Below, in pieces: positions 35,811 through 44,371 of a stretch of 64,000 nt of DNA; the first letter of the stretch is position 1, and each line of letters starts with the position of its first letter. The notes under the pieces are model-generated. The model did not search any database and had not been told where the DNA came from. It worked only from the letters and a program-made list of their open reading frames with translations. This DNA is from DASYTH01 sp045806965 (GTDB lineage Bacteria > Actinomycetota > Actinomycetes > Mycobacteriales > Pseudonocardiaceae). The DNA lies in the NCBI GenBank assembly GCA_045806965.1, contig JBJMIG010000099.1:1-64000 (forward strand). The letters run 5' to 3'. Made by a program: the position numbers and the translations under genes.

Positions 35811-36746
35811 CTACCCGCGGACTTCCCGGCGCGCGCGTTGTTTTTGACGGCCACGGCTTCGCGCGACGGCGCTCGGTGCGCTGCCGGCGATGTCGTTCGC
35901 GGTGTCGACCGCGATCTGTACGGCCCGGGCGGTGAGTGGTGAGTGGGTGCGCCCTGCCTTCCACAGCAGGAAGATCTCGCGGGGTCGGGGTGCCGGGTGC
36001 AGCTCGTGGATGCTCAGCGCCTCGTCGGAGTAGACGTCGGCACCCCGCAGGACGAGTTCGGACAGCAGCACCGAACCGAATCCGGCGCGCACCATCGACA
36101 GCAGGGTTTCGTTGCTCGCGGAGCGAAACACGATCCGCGGGCTCGCGCCGATGCGCGTAAGGTCCTGCGCCGGCCACGCAACCATCGGTGCGCCGTCGAG
36201 CTGCTTGAGCCGAACTGGACCGTCGGCAAAGGTGCCGCGGGTGGCCACCAGCAGGTACGGATCGTCCATCAGTTTGAGGTGCTCGATGTCGCCGTCCACG
36301 TGGCGGTCGTAGAACATCAGGTCGAGCTCACCGATGTCCGGCTGCTCCGGTTGCTCCTCGGACAGCCTGATGTCGCAGTCCGGGTGCTCCGCTCGCAGCC
36401 GACGGACGATCTGCGGCAAGATCACGTTGGACACGCTTTGGAGCGTGCCGATGTCGATGCGCCCGTCGCCGGCCTTGAATCGGTCGACGGCGGCAGCCAA
36501 CGTCTCCGCTTTCGCCAACAGGTCGCGTCCGTGCGTCAGCACGACGGAGCCGAGTGGCGTGATCCGTACCGGCCTCGGCCCGCCCGGCCGGTCGAACACC
36601 GCGCCGCCGACGGCCCTCTCCAACGCGGCGATCTGCTGACTAACCGTCGACTGGGTGTACCCGAGGCGGGCGGCTGCCCGGCCGAACGTGCCCTCCTCGG
36701 CAACGCAGACCATCGCGACCAGATGCCGCAGCTCGATGTGGGTCAC
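35811..36746 (-). CDS. LysR-family transcriptional regulator
   Basis: 311 aa. The N-terminal HTH (ELRHLVAMVCVAEEGTFGRA, LGYTQSTVSQQIAALE) and the substrate-binding domain (~90-290, IDIGTLQSVSNVILPQIV) are complete. The C-terminus is unusually basic (RSRGRQKQRARREVRG). It is divergent from the MFS gene, with a palindrome in between, so it most likely controls that exporter in response to a small molecule. Confidence 0.92.
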   Translation of the reverse strand: MTHIELRHLVAMVCVAEEGTFGRAAARLGYTQSTVSQQIAALERAVGGAVFDRPGGPRPVRITPLGSVVLTHGRDLLAKAETLAAAVDRFKAGDGRIDIGTLQSVSNVILPQIVRRLRAEHPDCDIRLSEEQPEQPDIGELDLMFYDRHVDGDIEHLKLMDDPYLLVATRGTFADGPVRLKQLDGAPMVAWPAQDLTRIGASPRIVFRSASNETLLSMVRAGFGSVLLSELVLRGADVYSDEALSIHELHPAPRPREIFLLWKAGRTHSPLTARAVQIAVDTANDIAGSAPSAVARSRGRQKQRARREVRG

Positions 36747-36786
36747 GTTGCCAGGCTACGCGAGTACATCGCTAACCACGATCGTC

Positions 36787-36801
36787 ATGATCGAGGATCA
36801 T
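36787..36801. promoter_or_regulatory. LysR-type operator candidate in the LysR/MFS intergenic region
   Basis: ATGATC-GAG-GATCAT is a perfect 6-3-6 palindrome, with the T-N11-A spacing of LysR boxes, 39 nt before the MFS start. Confidence 0.5.
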
Positions 36802-36839
36802 CGCTTTTCACGATTGCTGGGCCGACTTAGCGTGATGGC

Positions 36840-38075
36840 ATGACCGCTTACCCGTCCAACGCACGACCGCGGCTGCCAGGTGCGTTCTGGGCGCTCGTGA
36901 CCAGCCAGTTCGTGTACCGGATCGGCGGGTTCGTATCGCCGTTCCTGGTGCCGTACCTGACGCGGGAGCGGCAGTTGACGATGACGGCAGCGGGTGCGGT
37001 GGCCGCGGCCGTTGGTGTCGGGACGATCGGATCGCAGCTGCTCGGTGGCTGGTTGAGCGATCGGATCGGCCGGCGTCAGACGATGCTGGCCGGGTTCCTG
37101 GGCACCGCGCTCGGACTGGCGGCGCTCGGCTGTGCGGATACGCCGCCCACCATCTGGGCGGCGGCTCTGGGCGTGGGGCTGGTCTCCGATCTCTTCCGTC
37201 CGGCCGGCTCGGCCACCGTCGCCGACCTGCTCGGCCCGGATGATCGCATCCGCGCCTTCGGGTTGCTGTTCTGCGCGACCAACCTTGGCTTCTCGATCGC
37301 CGCCGCGAGCGGCGGGGTCCTGATCCGGTATGGATACGGGTTGCTGTTCTCGCTCAACGCGGCGGCCTCGGTCCTCGCGGCGGTGATCATCTGGCGTCGG
37401 GTGCCCGACGCCCGCCCGTCGACACCGAAGACGACCGGGCGAGCCTTGCTGCCGGTGCTGCTCCGCGATCGACCGATGATCACCATGAGCCTGATCATGA
37501 CGGCGTATTCCTCGTTGTACCTCCAGGTGTTTTCCACGCTGCCGCTGGTGATGGCGGGCGACGGCCTGGGCCCCGCGACCTACGGCGCGGTGCTCGCGGC
37601 GAACGGACTTGTCATCGTTGCCGCCCAGCCGCTCGCGGTACGCCTGCTGGGCGGTCGCGACCGCAGCACCGTGCTGGGTGTGTCGATGCTCTTCGTGGGT
37701 CTGGGCCTCGGCCTGCACGTCGTGGTCCACACCACCGCCGGTTATTTCGTCGCGATGCTCGTCTGGACCGCCGGGGAGATCGGGCTCGCCGTCATGTTCG
37801 GCGCCACCTTCGCCGATCTCGCGCCAGCCGAACTGCGCGGTGGATACCTGGGTGTCGCAGCCGCCACGTTCGGCGTCGGCGGTGTTCTCGGACCGCTACT
37901 CGGGACCGCACTACTCGACCACATCGGACCAACCGCGCTCTGGACGGCGTGCGCGGCAACCGGGGTCGCCCTGTTCGCCGCCCAGCACGCCGTCGCCCCA
38001 GCACTGCGTCACCGAACCACCAGCGACGAGAGGAGTATCCGAACAGATGAACCTGCCACGAGCAGTCTCACGTGA
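36840..38075 (+). CDS. MFS transporter (drug/metabolite exporter)
   Basis: 411 aa with twelve predicted helices. Motif A between helices 2 and 3 reads GGWLSDRIGRRQTML. Substrate unknown; divergent LysR control suggests induced efflux. Its last nine codons overlap the start of the DUF899 remnant. Confidence 0.88.
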   Translation: MTAYPSNARPRLPGAFWALVTSQFVYRIGGFVSPFLVPYLTRERQLTMTAAGAVAAAVGVGTIGSQLLGGWLSDRIGRRQTMLAGFLGTALGLAALGCADTPPTIWAAALGVGLVSDLFRPAGSATVADLLGPDDRIRAFGLLFCATNLGFSIAAASGGVLIRYGYGLLFSLNAAASVLAAVIIWRRVPDARPSTPKTTGRALLPVLLRDRPMITMSLIMTAYSSLYLQVFSTLPLVMAGDGLGPATYGAVLAANGLVIVAAQPLAVRLLGGRDRSTVLGVSMLFVGLGLGLHVVVHTTAGYFVAMLVWTAGEIGLAVMFGATFADLAPAELRGGYLGVAAATFGVGGVLGPLLGTALLDHIGPTALWTACAATGVALFAAQHAVAPALRHRTTSDERSIRTDEPATSSLT

Positions 38076-38220
38076 CGAGTGGGTAGCCGCTCGGAAGCGG
38101 CTGCTCAACTCGACGGTCAACTATCTCGACCTGACCGCGTTCGGCCGCCAAGAGCCCAGGGAAGAGCCGCCAGGCCGCGGCAAACCTCCCGACCAGCGGC
38201 TGGTGGTGGCGGTTGCCTGA
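38047..38220 (+). pseudogene. DUF899 (thioredoxin-like) gene with its middle deleted
   Basis: 57 codons. The first ~20 (MNLPRAVSRDEWVAARKRLL) match the N-terminus of DUF899 proteins, and the next part (NYLDLTAFGRQEPREEPPGR) matches their C-terminus. The roughly 180-residue thioredoxin-like core between them is missing and the two ends are joined in frame at about 38107-38110. A short foreign tail follows (GKPPDQRLVVAVA). Translation may still occur but the fold cannot form. Confidence 0.65.
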
Positions 38221-38261
38221 CGAAACGAACACGAAACAAGCTCCTCCCCGAGGAGGGCGAA

Positions 38262-38960
38262 ATGAGCACCTTCGCGTTGATCCACGGCGCGGGTGACGTC
38301 GGTTGGCACTGGCACCTGGTGGAAGCCGAGCTACGAGGACGAGGACACGACGTGGTAGCTCCCGACCTGCCGGGCGACGACGAATCCGCGACCTTGACGG
38401 ACTACGCCGAGGCCGTGACGGGGGCCGTCGGCGGTCGCGGAGACCTGGTCATCGTTGGGCATTCGTTCGGCGCGTTCACCGCGCCACTGGCCGCCGCCCA
38501 ACTCCCGGTCGATGTGCTGGTGTTGGTGGCCGGCATGATTCCCCACCCCGGGGAGTCGCCCAATGACTGGTGGCACAACACCGGTTACCGCACAGCGGTG
38601 CGGAAGCAAGCCGCACGTGACGGCGGCTTGACCGGCAGCGCCGACCCCTACGTGAGCTTCTACCACGACGTATCCCGCGAGCTTGCCGAGGAGGCCATCA
38701 GCAAGGAGCGGGCACACCCGTCCAAGGCCTCGATGGCCGCACCATGGCCGCTGGCGGCCTGGCCGGACGTTGCGACGAAGTTCGTGTTGTGCAGCCAGGA
38801 TCGCTTCTTCCCACCGGACTTCTTTCGCCGGCTCGTGGCCCAACGCCTTGGCATCGTGCCCGACGAGATCGCGGCCGGCCACTGCGTTGCCCTGAGCCGT
38901 CCCAAGCAACTGGCCGATCTGCTCGAGGGCTACACAACGGCGCCCGCCACCCCGAGATGA
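38262..38960 (+). CDS. Alpha/beta hydrolase (esterase-like)
   Basis: 232 aa. FALIHGAGDVGWHWHLVEAE, the nucleophile in VGHSFGAF and the late His in AAGHCVALSRPKQLA are typical of the plant-esterase/PIP-like alpha/beta hydrolases common in actinomycetes. Start by AGGAGGG nine nt before the ATG. The gene follows the DUF899 remnant and may share the MFS transcript. Substrate unknown. Confidence 0.85.
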   Translation: MSTFALIHGAGDVGWHWHLVEAELRGRGHDVVAPDLPGDDESATLTDYAEAVTGAVGGRGDLVIVGHSFGAFTAPLAAAQLPVDVLVLVAGMIPHPGESPNDWWHNTGYRTAVRKQAARDGGLTGSADPYVSFYHDVSRELAEEAISKERAHPSKASMAAPWPLAAWPDVATKFVLCSQDRFFPPDFFRRLVAQRLGIVPDEIAAGHCVALSRPKQLADLLEGYTTAPATPR

Positions 38961-39397
38961 CGAAGACCCGGACACAGTTCCCGCGCACCTGAGCGGCGCG
39001 GAGCCGCGGTTGGACTGAGGCTGGTGGAGCCGCCGCTGCTGATTACCGGGATAGTGACGTGATCCATCTGTCGGATGACGGTCCCATGAATGGCCCGCAG
39101 GATTTCCCACCTATCGGATCTCGGGGTGGCGGCCGCGGTGCCTGGCACCACGCGGCATGGCCCCCCGACACGGTGACGGATACACCAATCAAGGCCACCG
39201 ACTGGTCGCGAAGTCGGCGATCGCCTGCCGAACCGTGGTGGCCGCGTTGAGAGCCGGGGTCGCCGAAGGTGCCTCCGACGCCCTGGCCTTTCAACTGCCC
39301 CTTGACTACCGCGAAGGCCTGTTGCCCGCCGCGGGGTGTCGACGAACACCGCTCAGTCGGCACGCATCAATCCGGGCATCGCGGGTACGCCGGTCCC
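38961..39397. other. Intergenic region, no recognised gene
   Basis: 437 bp. A short minus-strand stretch (~39190-39280) ending TVRQAIADFATSRWP and a stop reads like the end of a lost gene, but I cannot name it. Otherwise nothing seen. Confidence 0.4.
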
Positions 39398-40210
39398 ATG
39401 ATGACCACCAGCGACACCGTGACGTTCATCGGCACCGCGACAGTGCTGATTCGGCTGGGTCCGTTCACGCTGCTGACCGACCCCAACTTCCTGCACAAGG
39501 GCCAGTGGACCTTCATCGGCCAGGGGCTGGTCTCCAGGCGTCGTACCGAACCCGCCGCTCAGCCGGCCGATCTGCCCCACCTGGACGCGGTCGTGCTGTC
39601 GCATCTGCACGGTGATCACTTCGACCGGATCGCCGGCCGGGAGCTGCCCCGCGACGTGCCGATCCTGACCACACCACACGCCGCCCGCCGGTTGGACCGG
39701 CGCGGGTTCCGGCAGTCGGTGGCCCTGTCCACCTGGGCCAGCCGGACGTTGACCGACGGCGATGCCACGCTCACCGTGACGGCCGTGCCCGCCAGGCACG
39801 GGCCCGGCTTCATGGCCGCGGTCCTGCCCACCGTGATGGGCAGCATCATCGAGTACCGCGCCGGCAGCGGTTCGCGGCCGACGCGAATCTACCTCAGCGG
39901 CGACACGATCATTCACGACGAGCTCGCCCAGATCCGCGAGCGGTTCCCCGACATCGACCTCGCCGTGGTGCATCTCGGTGGCACCCGCATCCTCGGTGTC
40001 CTGGTCACCCTCGACGGCTCCGGCGGTGTGGACCTGCTCGAACTGCTTCGACCCGCCAACGTGCTTCCGGTTCACTACGACGACTACGGTCTGTTCACCG
40101 ACCCGCTGTCCAACTTCATCGCCGAGACCCGCCAGCGCAAGAGCCCGGCCGGCCTGCACATCCTGCACCGAGGTGACACCCTCGAGCTCGCCTCCCTGCT
40201 GCACGGATAG
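39398..40210 (+). CDS. Metallo-beta-lactamase-fold hydrolase (UlaG/NAPE-PLD-like)
   Basis: 270 aa. The metal motif LSHLHGDHFDR is intact, with further ligands in ARHGPGF and LSGDTIIHD and a final VHYDDYG. The layout is that of the L-ascorbate-6-phosphate lactonase or NAPE-PLD-like branch rather than true beta-lactamases; no signal peptide. Two adjacent ATGs (39398, 39401) are possible starts. Substrate unknown. Confidence 0.85.
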   Translation: MMTTSDTVTFIGTATVLIRLGPFTLLTDPNFLHKGQWTFIGQGLVSRRRTEPAAQPADLPHLDAVVLSHLHGDHFDRIAGRELPRDVPILTTPHAARRLDRRGFRQSVALSTWASRTLTDGDATLTVTAVPARHGPGFMAAVLPTVMGSIIEYRAGSGSRPTRIYLSGDTIIHDELAQIRERFPDIDLAVVHLGGTRILGVLVTLDGSGGVDLLELLRPANVLPVHYDDYGLFTDPLSNFIAETRQRKSPAGLHILHRGDTLELASLLHG

Positions 40211-40296
40211 ATTTCCTCGCCCGGAGGCGGGGCACGCCGATGCGGGGCAAGGGGTCGCCGTGGTCGCGGAGCCGGCCAAGGACCGCGTAGCCCACG

Positions 40297-40365
40297 CAGT
40301 TGCCGGAGCGCAGAACTCACTTGCCAGGACGCAGAACTCACTTGCCTGAGTGCAGGACTCGCGAG
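40297..40365 (+). repeat. 21-bp tandem repeat family, copy C (3 units + CGCGAG)
   Basis: Units at 40297-40317, 40318-40338 and 40339-40359 start CA(G/C)TTGCC and end ACT; CGCGAG follows. The copy overlaps the 3' end of the MFS gene on the minus strand and supplies its last eight or so codons and its stop. Confidence 0.75.
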
Positions 40366-41576
40366 GATTTGGGGCCGACCGCGGCCAGGGCCAGGACGGT
40401 GGCCAGCACCGAGCCGATCGCGATCACCGGCCAGACGTGGTGGCCGAGGTGGATGAACAGCCACCCGCCGATCACCGGGCCAGCCGCGGTGCCAAGGCCG
40501 AACATGAACTGGAAGGCGCCGATGTAGTGGCCTTTCAACGCGGGCGGGGCGGTGATCCCCGGGTAGGCGAACATCGACGGGCCGCCGATGATCTCGCCAA
40601 GGGACCAGATCAGGGTGCCGCCGAGAACGACCGCGGGCGCCAGCGGAAGGCCGTAGCCCGCCACCCCGACGGCGAGCAGGCCGAGCGCCAGTCCGATCGT
40701 GACGCGCAGCGGCCAGGTCTGGGTGAACCGGGTGATCGGGAGTTCGAACGCGATGACGATGAACCCGTTCATGGAGACGGCGAGCGTGTACCAGAGGATC
40801 GGCAGTCCGCCGGCCTGCACGTCCAGCGGCAGGGTGGACAGGTACTGCACGTAGACCGCGGAGTGGCAGAACGTCGCGATCAGATAGAAGGTGTATCGCC
40901 GGTCCCGCAGCAACGCCCGATATCCGCCGCTGTCCTCTGTGGACCCGACGGTGCCAGTGCCGGCGCCGGACGAGCGGGCGGGAAGCGCACTCCAGGCGAG
41001 CACCGCGTAGCCGAACGCGATCACCGCCTCACCCCAGAAGACCAGGGTGTAGGTGTGGTTGCTCAGGTCGTACAGGGCCAGGCCGAGCAGTGGCGCGACG
41101 GTCGCGCCAAGGTTAAGCCCGAACCGGTACATCGCGAAGATCATCACCTGGCGCCGTTGCGGGGTCAGGTCGGACAGCAGCGTGGCCGACGCCGGCCGGT
41201 AGATCTGCGCGGCCAGGCTGGCCAGTGACACGGCCACCAGGATCAGCGGATAGGAGGGCAGGTAGAGCAGCGCGGCGAGGAGCACACTGGTGCTGGCCAT
41301 GCTGATCACGGTGGCGTTGCGGGCACCGAGCCGGACGGCCAGCGCTCCCCCGGCCAGGACACCGACGATCGCTCCGCCGCCGTAGGTACCGAGGGCGAGC
41401 GTCGCCTGCCCGGTCGAGTAGCCGCGGGACGTCAGGAACAGCACCAGGAAGATATTGAGGAATCCGCTCAGCCGGTTGATGAGCACGCCGACCAGGAGCG
41501 TCTTCGCCGCGAGCGGTGCCTCGCGGAAGCTGGCCAGGACCGCGACCTTCTCCTCGGGCTCGGTCTCCGCGGTCAT
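40338..41576 (-). CDS. MFS exporter, last gene of the hydrazine operon
   Basis: 412 aa, twelve helices. The N-terminus is acidic and cytoplasmic, then LLVGVLINRLSGFLNIFLVL. Its ATG overlaps the ATP-grasp stop (ATGA), which ties it to the operon and suggests export of, or self-protection against, the product. The C-terminal residues after VGPK (SSRVLHSGK) are encoded by the 21-bp repeat C, so the original ending has been replaced. Confidence 0.88.
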   Translation of the reverse strand: MTAETEPEEKVAVLASFREAPLAAKTLLVGVLINRLSGFLNIFLVLFLTSRGYSTGQATLALGTYGGGAIVGVLAGGALAVRLGARNATVISMASTSVLLAALLYLPSYPLILVAVSLASLAAQIYRPASATLLSDLTPQRRQVMIFAMYRFGLNLGATVAPLLGLALYDLSNHTYTLVFWGEAVIAFGYAVLAWSALPARSSGAGTGTVGSTEDSGGYRALLRDRRYTFYLIATFCHSAVYVQYLSTLPLDVQAGGLPILWYTLAVSMNGFIVIAFELPITRFTQTWPLRVTIGLALGLLAVGVAGYGLPLAPAVVLGGTLIWSLGEIIGGPSMFAYPGITAPPALKGHYIGAFQFMFGLGTAAGPVIGGWLFIHLGHHVWPVIAIGSVLATVLALAAVGPKSSRVLHSGK

Positions 41577-42892
41577 GGCCGGCGGGTGCTGATCGTGATG
41601 GCGGCCCGGACCCGGCTCTCCAGCGCGTCAAGCTCGTCCGGGCTGGCGGCGTCGATGAAGAAGGTCACCGAACGGTCGTCGGAGTCGGCCAGCTCGACCA
41701 GGTCCGCACCGCGCCGCTTGAGCACCAGCACGGCCCGCAGGGTCGGCTCGTCGCCGACCGGACCGGGCTTGATCTCCGGCCAGACCCCGCTCGAAATGAT
41801 CCACTCGGGTCGCATGCCCGGCCAGTTCAGCGTCACGTCCTCGAGCACACCCGGCTCGTGCTCGAGGTAGACCTGCCTGGCGTACCGGTGCGGCACCGGG
41901 TACGAGGCCGGCTCGCCGAGCGCGATGCGCAGGATCTCCGGCTCCAGCGGACAACCGGTGGCCAGCAGGTAGAGCACCAGCAGCCCGTCCCCCGGCGTGC
42001 GTGCGGCGATCTCCATCAGCACCGGGCGGCCGTCCGGCCCGATCCGCCACTCCGAGTGCGTGATGCCGTTCTCGAAACCCAACCGCTGCAACAGTTGCCG
42101 GTTGGCGTCCAGCAACCTCTCCCCCACCTCCGTATGTGCGCTCGGCACGCTGTGGGCCAGCTCGACGAACGTGCGGGCGTGCGAGTCGGTGGTCTCCTTG
42201 GCGGTCGGCGAAGCGAAGATGATCTGTCCATCTTGGACGAGGCTCTCCACCGAGAACTCCGGCCCGAGAACCTTGTGCTCCACCAGCACGACCTCGTGGT
42301 CGGCGTAGCTGGACATCTGGTGGCGCAGTTCGTCCGCGCCGGTAACGGTGACCACCCCTGAGCTGGACGCCCGGCTGGCCGGCTTGACCACGGCCGGAAA
42401 GGCGAGCCCGGTGAGGTCCGCGGAGTCGCGCTCGCCGGCCGGGATGATCAGCGAGTCCGGGCCGAGCTCCGGTGCGTACCAGCGCTGCAGGTACTTGCTC
42501 CGGCATACGCGGCTAGCGCGCAGGCCGGGCGAGCGCACGTCGAGCGCGTCGGCCAGAATCCCGGTCGCTTCGGCCAGGTAGTCGCCGACCGCGTAGGCGC
42601 CGACGATCGTGTACTTCCGGCGCCAGACAGCGGTCTGCGCGACCGCTCCGGCCAGGAACGCGGCTTGGGCGCTGTAGTCGCCGGTCACGAACGCGATCTC
42701 GGTGATCTCCGAGGCCGGGTTGGAAGTGTCGGCGATGGACGAGCGCGCCTGCTCGGCGTACGAGGCCGCCGTGATGACCAGGATCTTCAGCCCGCGGCGG
42801 GACAGCTCGGTGAGATACAACGGGTTTCGCCGAATCACCGGGAACGAGCCGGTCAGGATGAACGCCGGGGTTCTGGTGTCCCGGTCAGGCAT
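41573..42892 (-). CDS. ATP-grasp carboxylate-amine ligase
   Basis: 439 aa. ATP-grasp features are FPAVVKPASRASSSGVV (Lys and Gly/Ser loop), VVLVEHKVLGPEFSVES and HSEWRIGPDGRPVLMEIAAR with the Glu and Asn/Ala metal site (here IAAR rather than INAR/INPR). Such enzymes join a carboxylate to an amine through an acyl phosphate, or make amino-acid dipeptides. In this operon it could couple a hydrazine or amino acid to another acid. Start at 42892 is fixed by AGGAGG seven nt upstream. Coupled to the MFS gene by ATGA. Confidence 0.85.
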   Translation of the reverse strand: MPDRDTRTPAFILTGSFPVIRRNPLYLTELSRRGLKILVITAASYAEQARSSIADTSNPASEITEIAFVTGDYSAQAAFLAGAVAQTAVWRRKYTIVGAYAVGDYLAEATGILADALDVRSPGLRASRVCRSKYLQRWYAPELGPDSLIIPAGERDSADLTGLAFPAVVKPASRASSSGVVTVTGADELRHQMSSYADHEVVLVEHKVLGPEFSVESLVQDGQIIFASPTAKETTDSHARTFVELAHSVPSAHTEVGERLLDANRQLLQRLGFENGITHSEWRIGPDGRPVLMEIAARTPGDGLLVLYLLATGCPLEPEILRIALGEPASYPVPHRYARQVYLEHEPGVLEDVTLNWPGMRPEWIISSGVWPEIKPGPVGDEPTLRAVLVLKRRGADLVELADSDDRSVTFFIDAASPDELDALESRVRAAITISTRRP

Positions 42893-42915
42893 GCCGCTTC
42901 CTCCTGTGTTGTCCG

Positions 42916-44085
42916 CTACGACCGGTGGACCCGGCCGCGACTTTCGCTGAAGCGGCACGGAATCCCGCTTCGGCGTAGGAACGCGAGCCACCGCTCCGCG
43001 TCCTCGGCACCCCCGGCCGCCTGTCGCAGGCCGGGCGGGATCCGGCCCGCCATGATCTCGGTCACCCCGAAGGCTAACGGCAGCGAGACACAGCGGGCCA
43101 TGGCGCTCTCGGTGGCCTCGCCGGCCACATCGAGCAGGTACTCCCCGGACCAGACCGGCTGGCTGTCCTGGCGGAGGTTCAGGGTCACCGCGAGCACCAC
43201 GCGGTCCCGGTCGGCTTCGGTGGTCGGGTAGCGGGCCGCCAGCTCACGCGCCAGTGCGGCGATCCGCTCGGCGTCGCCGGTGCGCAGCTCGGTGAACACG
43301 TCTCCCCATGCGGTCAACCAGCCGTCCAGGCGCAGGGTGCCGCGGACGAACGTGTCGAGTGTCCACGACTTCGGAATGGCGTACTGGTCGAGGTAGGGCA
43401 GGCTGTCCCGGTTCGGGTAGACCTCGAACCGCTCGCCGGCCAGCACGTGCGAGCGGGTGGCCTCCCACGGCCGGTCGACGACCTTCTCCACGCCTGCTTC
43501 GAGATATCGGGCGGGCGCAAGCAGTGCGCTCAGCACACCCTGCGGCGCCCAGCTGAACCGGAAGCGGAAATCGTTGGGCATGGCCGGAATCCCACCGCAG
43601 TAGGAGGTGAACTCGGCCGTGACGGGCGTGTCGCCGACCATCGCCCGCGACTTGGCCACCAGCAGATCCGCGAACAGGTGGTCGATGCCCGGATCCAGAC
43701 CGGCCTCGGTCAGTACGACCAGCCCGGCCGAGGCCGCGTCCGGTGCCTCGGCCGTGATCTGCTCGGAAACGTAGCTGCTGGCCGCGAAGTGCGCCCGGTT
43801 GTCGACGCACAACCGCAGCAGCTTCGGATGCTCGGCTGCCGGCAGCATCGACACGACCACGTCACCCGCGCGCAACTCGGCGGCCAGCGCCGGGAGGTCG
43901 TAGGCGCGGACGTCGGCCCGGCCGGACAGGCCGAGCCGGTCGAGGCAGGCCGCGGCCTTGTCCGTGGTGCGCGCCCACAACAGAACCCGAGGGGCGGCGT
44001 CGGTCAGCACCCGCAAACCGCTTCCGGTCGAGAGGCCGGTGCCGATCCAGTGCACGGTTCCGCTTGCGGTGAGCGTCTCAGACAT
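42916..44085 (-). CDS. Saccharopine dehydrogenase, L-glutamate-forming (LYS9) type
   Basis: 389 aa. The Rossmann start (VHWIGTGLSTGSGLRVLTD) lacks the perfect GxGxxG, but the later motifs match saccharopine reductase well: SSYVSEQ, EAGLDPGIDHLFADL, SYCGGIPA, FSWAPQGVL, YPNRDSLPYLDQY and FVRGTLRLDGW. Running in the saccharopine-forming direction it would condense 2-aminoadipate 6-semialdehyde with glutamate. That semialdehyde is the expected by-product of the FAD oxidase encoded earlier in the operon. A start at 44085 with GGAG seven nt upstream is preferred. It overlaps the stop of the LYS1-type remnant by 8 nt. Confidence 0.85.
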   Translation of the reverse strand: MSETLTASGTVHWIGTGLSTGSGLRVLTDAAPRVLLWARTTDKAAACLDRLGLSGRADVRAYDLPALAAELRAGDVVVSMLPAAEHPKLLRLCVDNRAHFAASSYVSEQITAEAPDAASAGLVVLTEAGLDPGIDHLFADLLVAKSRAMVGDTPVTAEFTSYCGGIPAMPNDFRFRFSWAPQGVLSALLAPARYLEAGVEKVVDRPWEATRSHVLAGERFEVYPNRDSLPYLDQYAIPKSWTLDTFVRGTLRLDGWLTAWGDVFTELRTGDAERIAALARELAARYPTTEADRDRVVLAVTLNLRQDSQPVWSGEYLLDVAGEATESAMARCVSLPLAFGVTEIMAGRIPPGLRQAAGGAEDAERWLAFLRRSGIPCRFSESRGRVHRS

Positions 44086-44371
44086 CGGTGAGCTCCAGTT
44101 CGGTGATCGCCCGGCGGAACGCGCGCTCGCAGCGCCGGCAGGGTGTGCCGCCAAGGGCGCGAGCAGGTGCGGGGGCAACTCCGCCGAGAAGGACTCGCTG
44201 GCCTTCCTCGGCGGCAACGACGACAGGTTGTCGATGGCGATGACGCTGCCGTGCCGCAGCACGGGTTCTGGCCGGGTGGTGAGGCGGTCGTAGATCGGCG
44301 GCAGCGCCGGGCACCACCGGCGCCCGGCGTTCGGTGTCCCGAACCTCGTGCCGTACGGCGATCCCGGTCAT
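44078..44371 (-). pseudogene. Saccharopine dehydrogenase, L-lysine-forming (LYS1) type, internally deleted remnant
   Basis: From ATG 44371 the frame reads VRHEVRDTERRAPVVP, the N-terminal signature of LYS1-type enzymes. From about 44304 a second frame reads LPPIYDRLTTRPEP and then IAIDNLSSLPPRKASESF, which is their C-terminal region. Near 44150 the first frame returns with CERAFRRAITELEL and a TGA that overlaps the next start. So the two ends survive, about 250 middle residues are gone, and the junctions are frame-shifted. The start still forms TGATG with the diiron gene's stop, as an intact operon member would. An intact copy would turn saccharopine into lysine. Confidence 0.75.
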
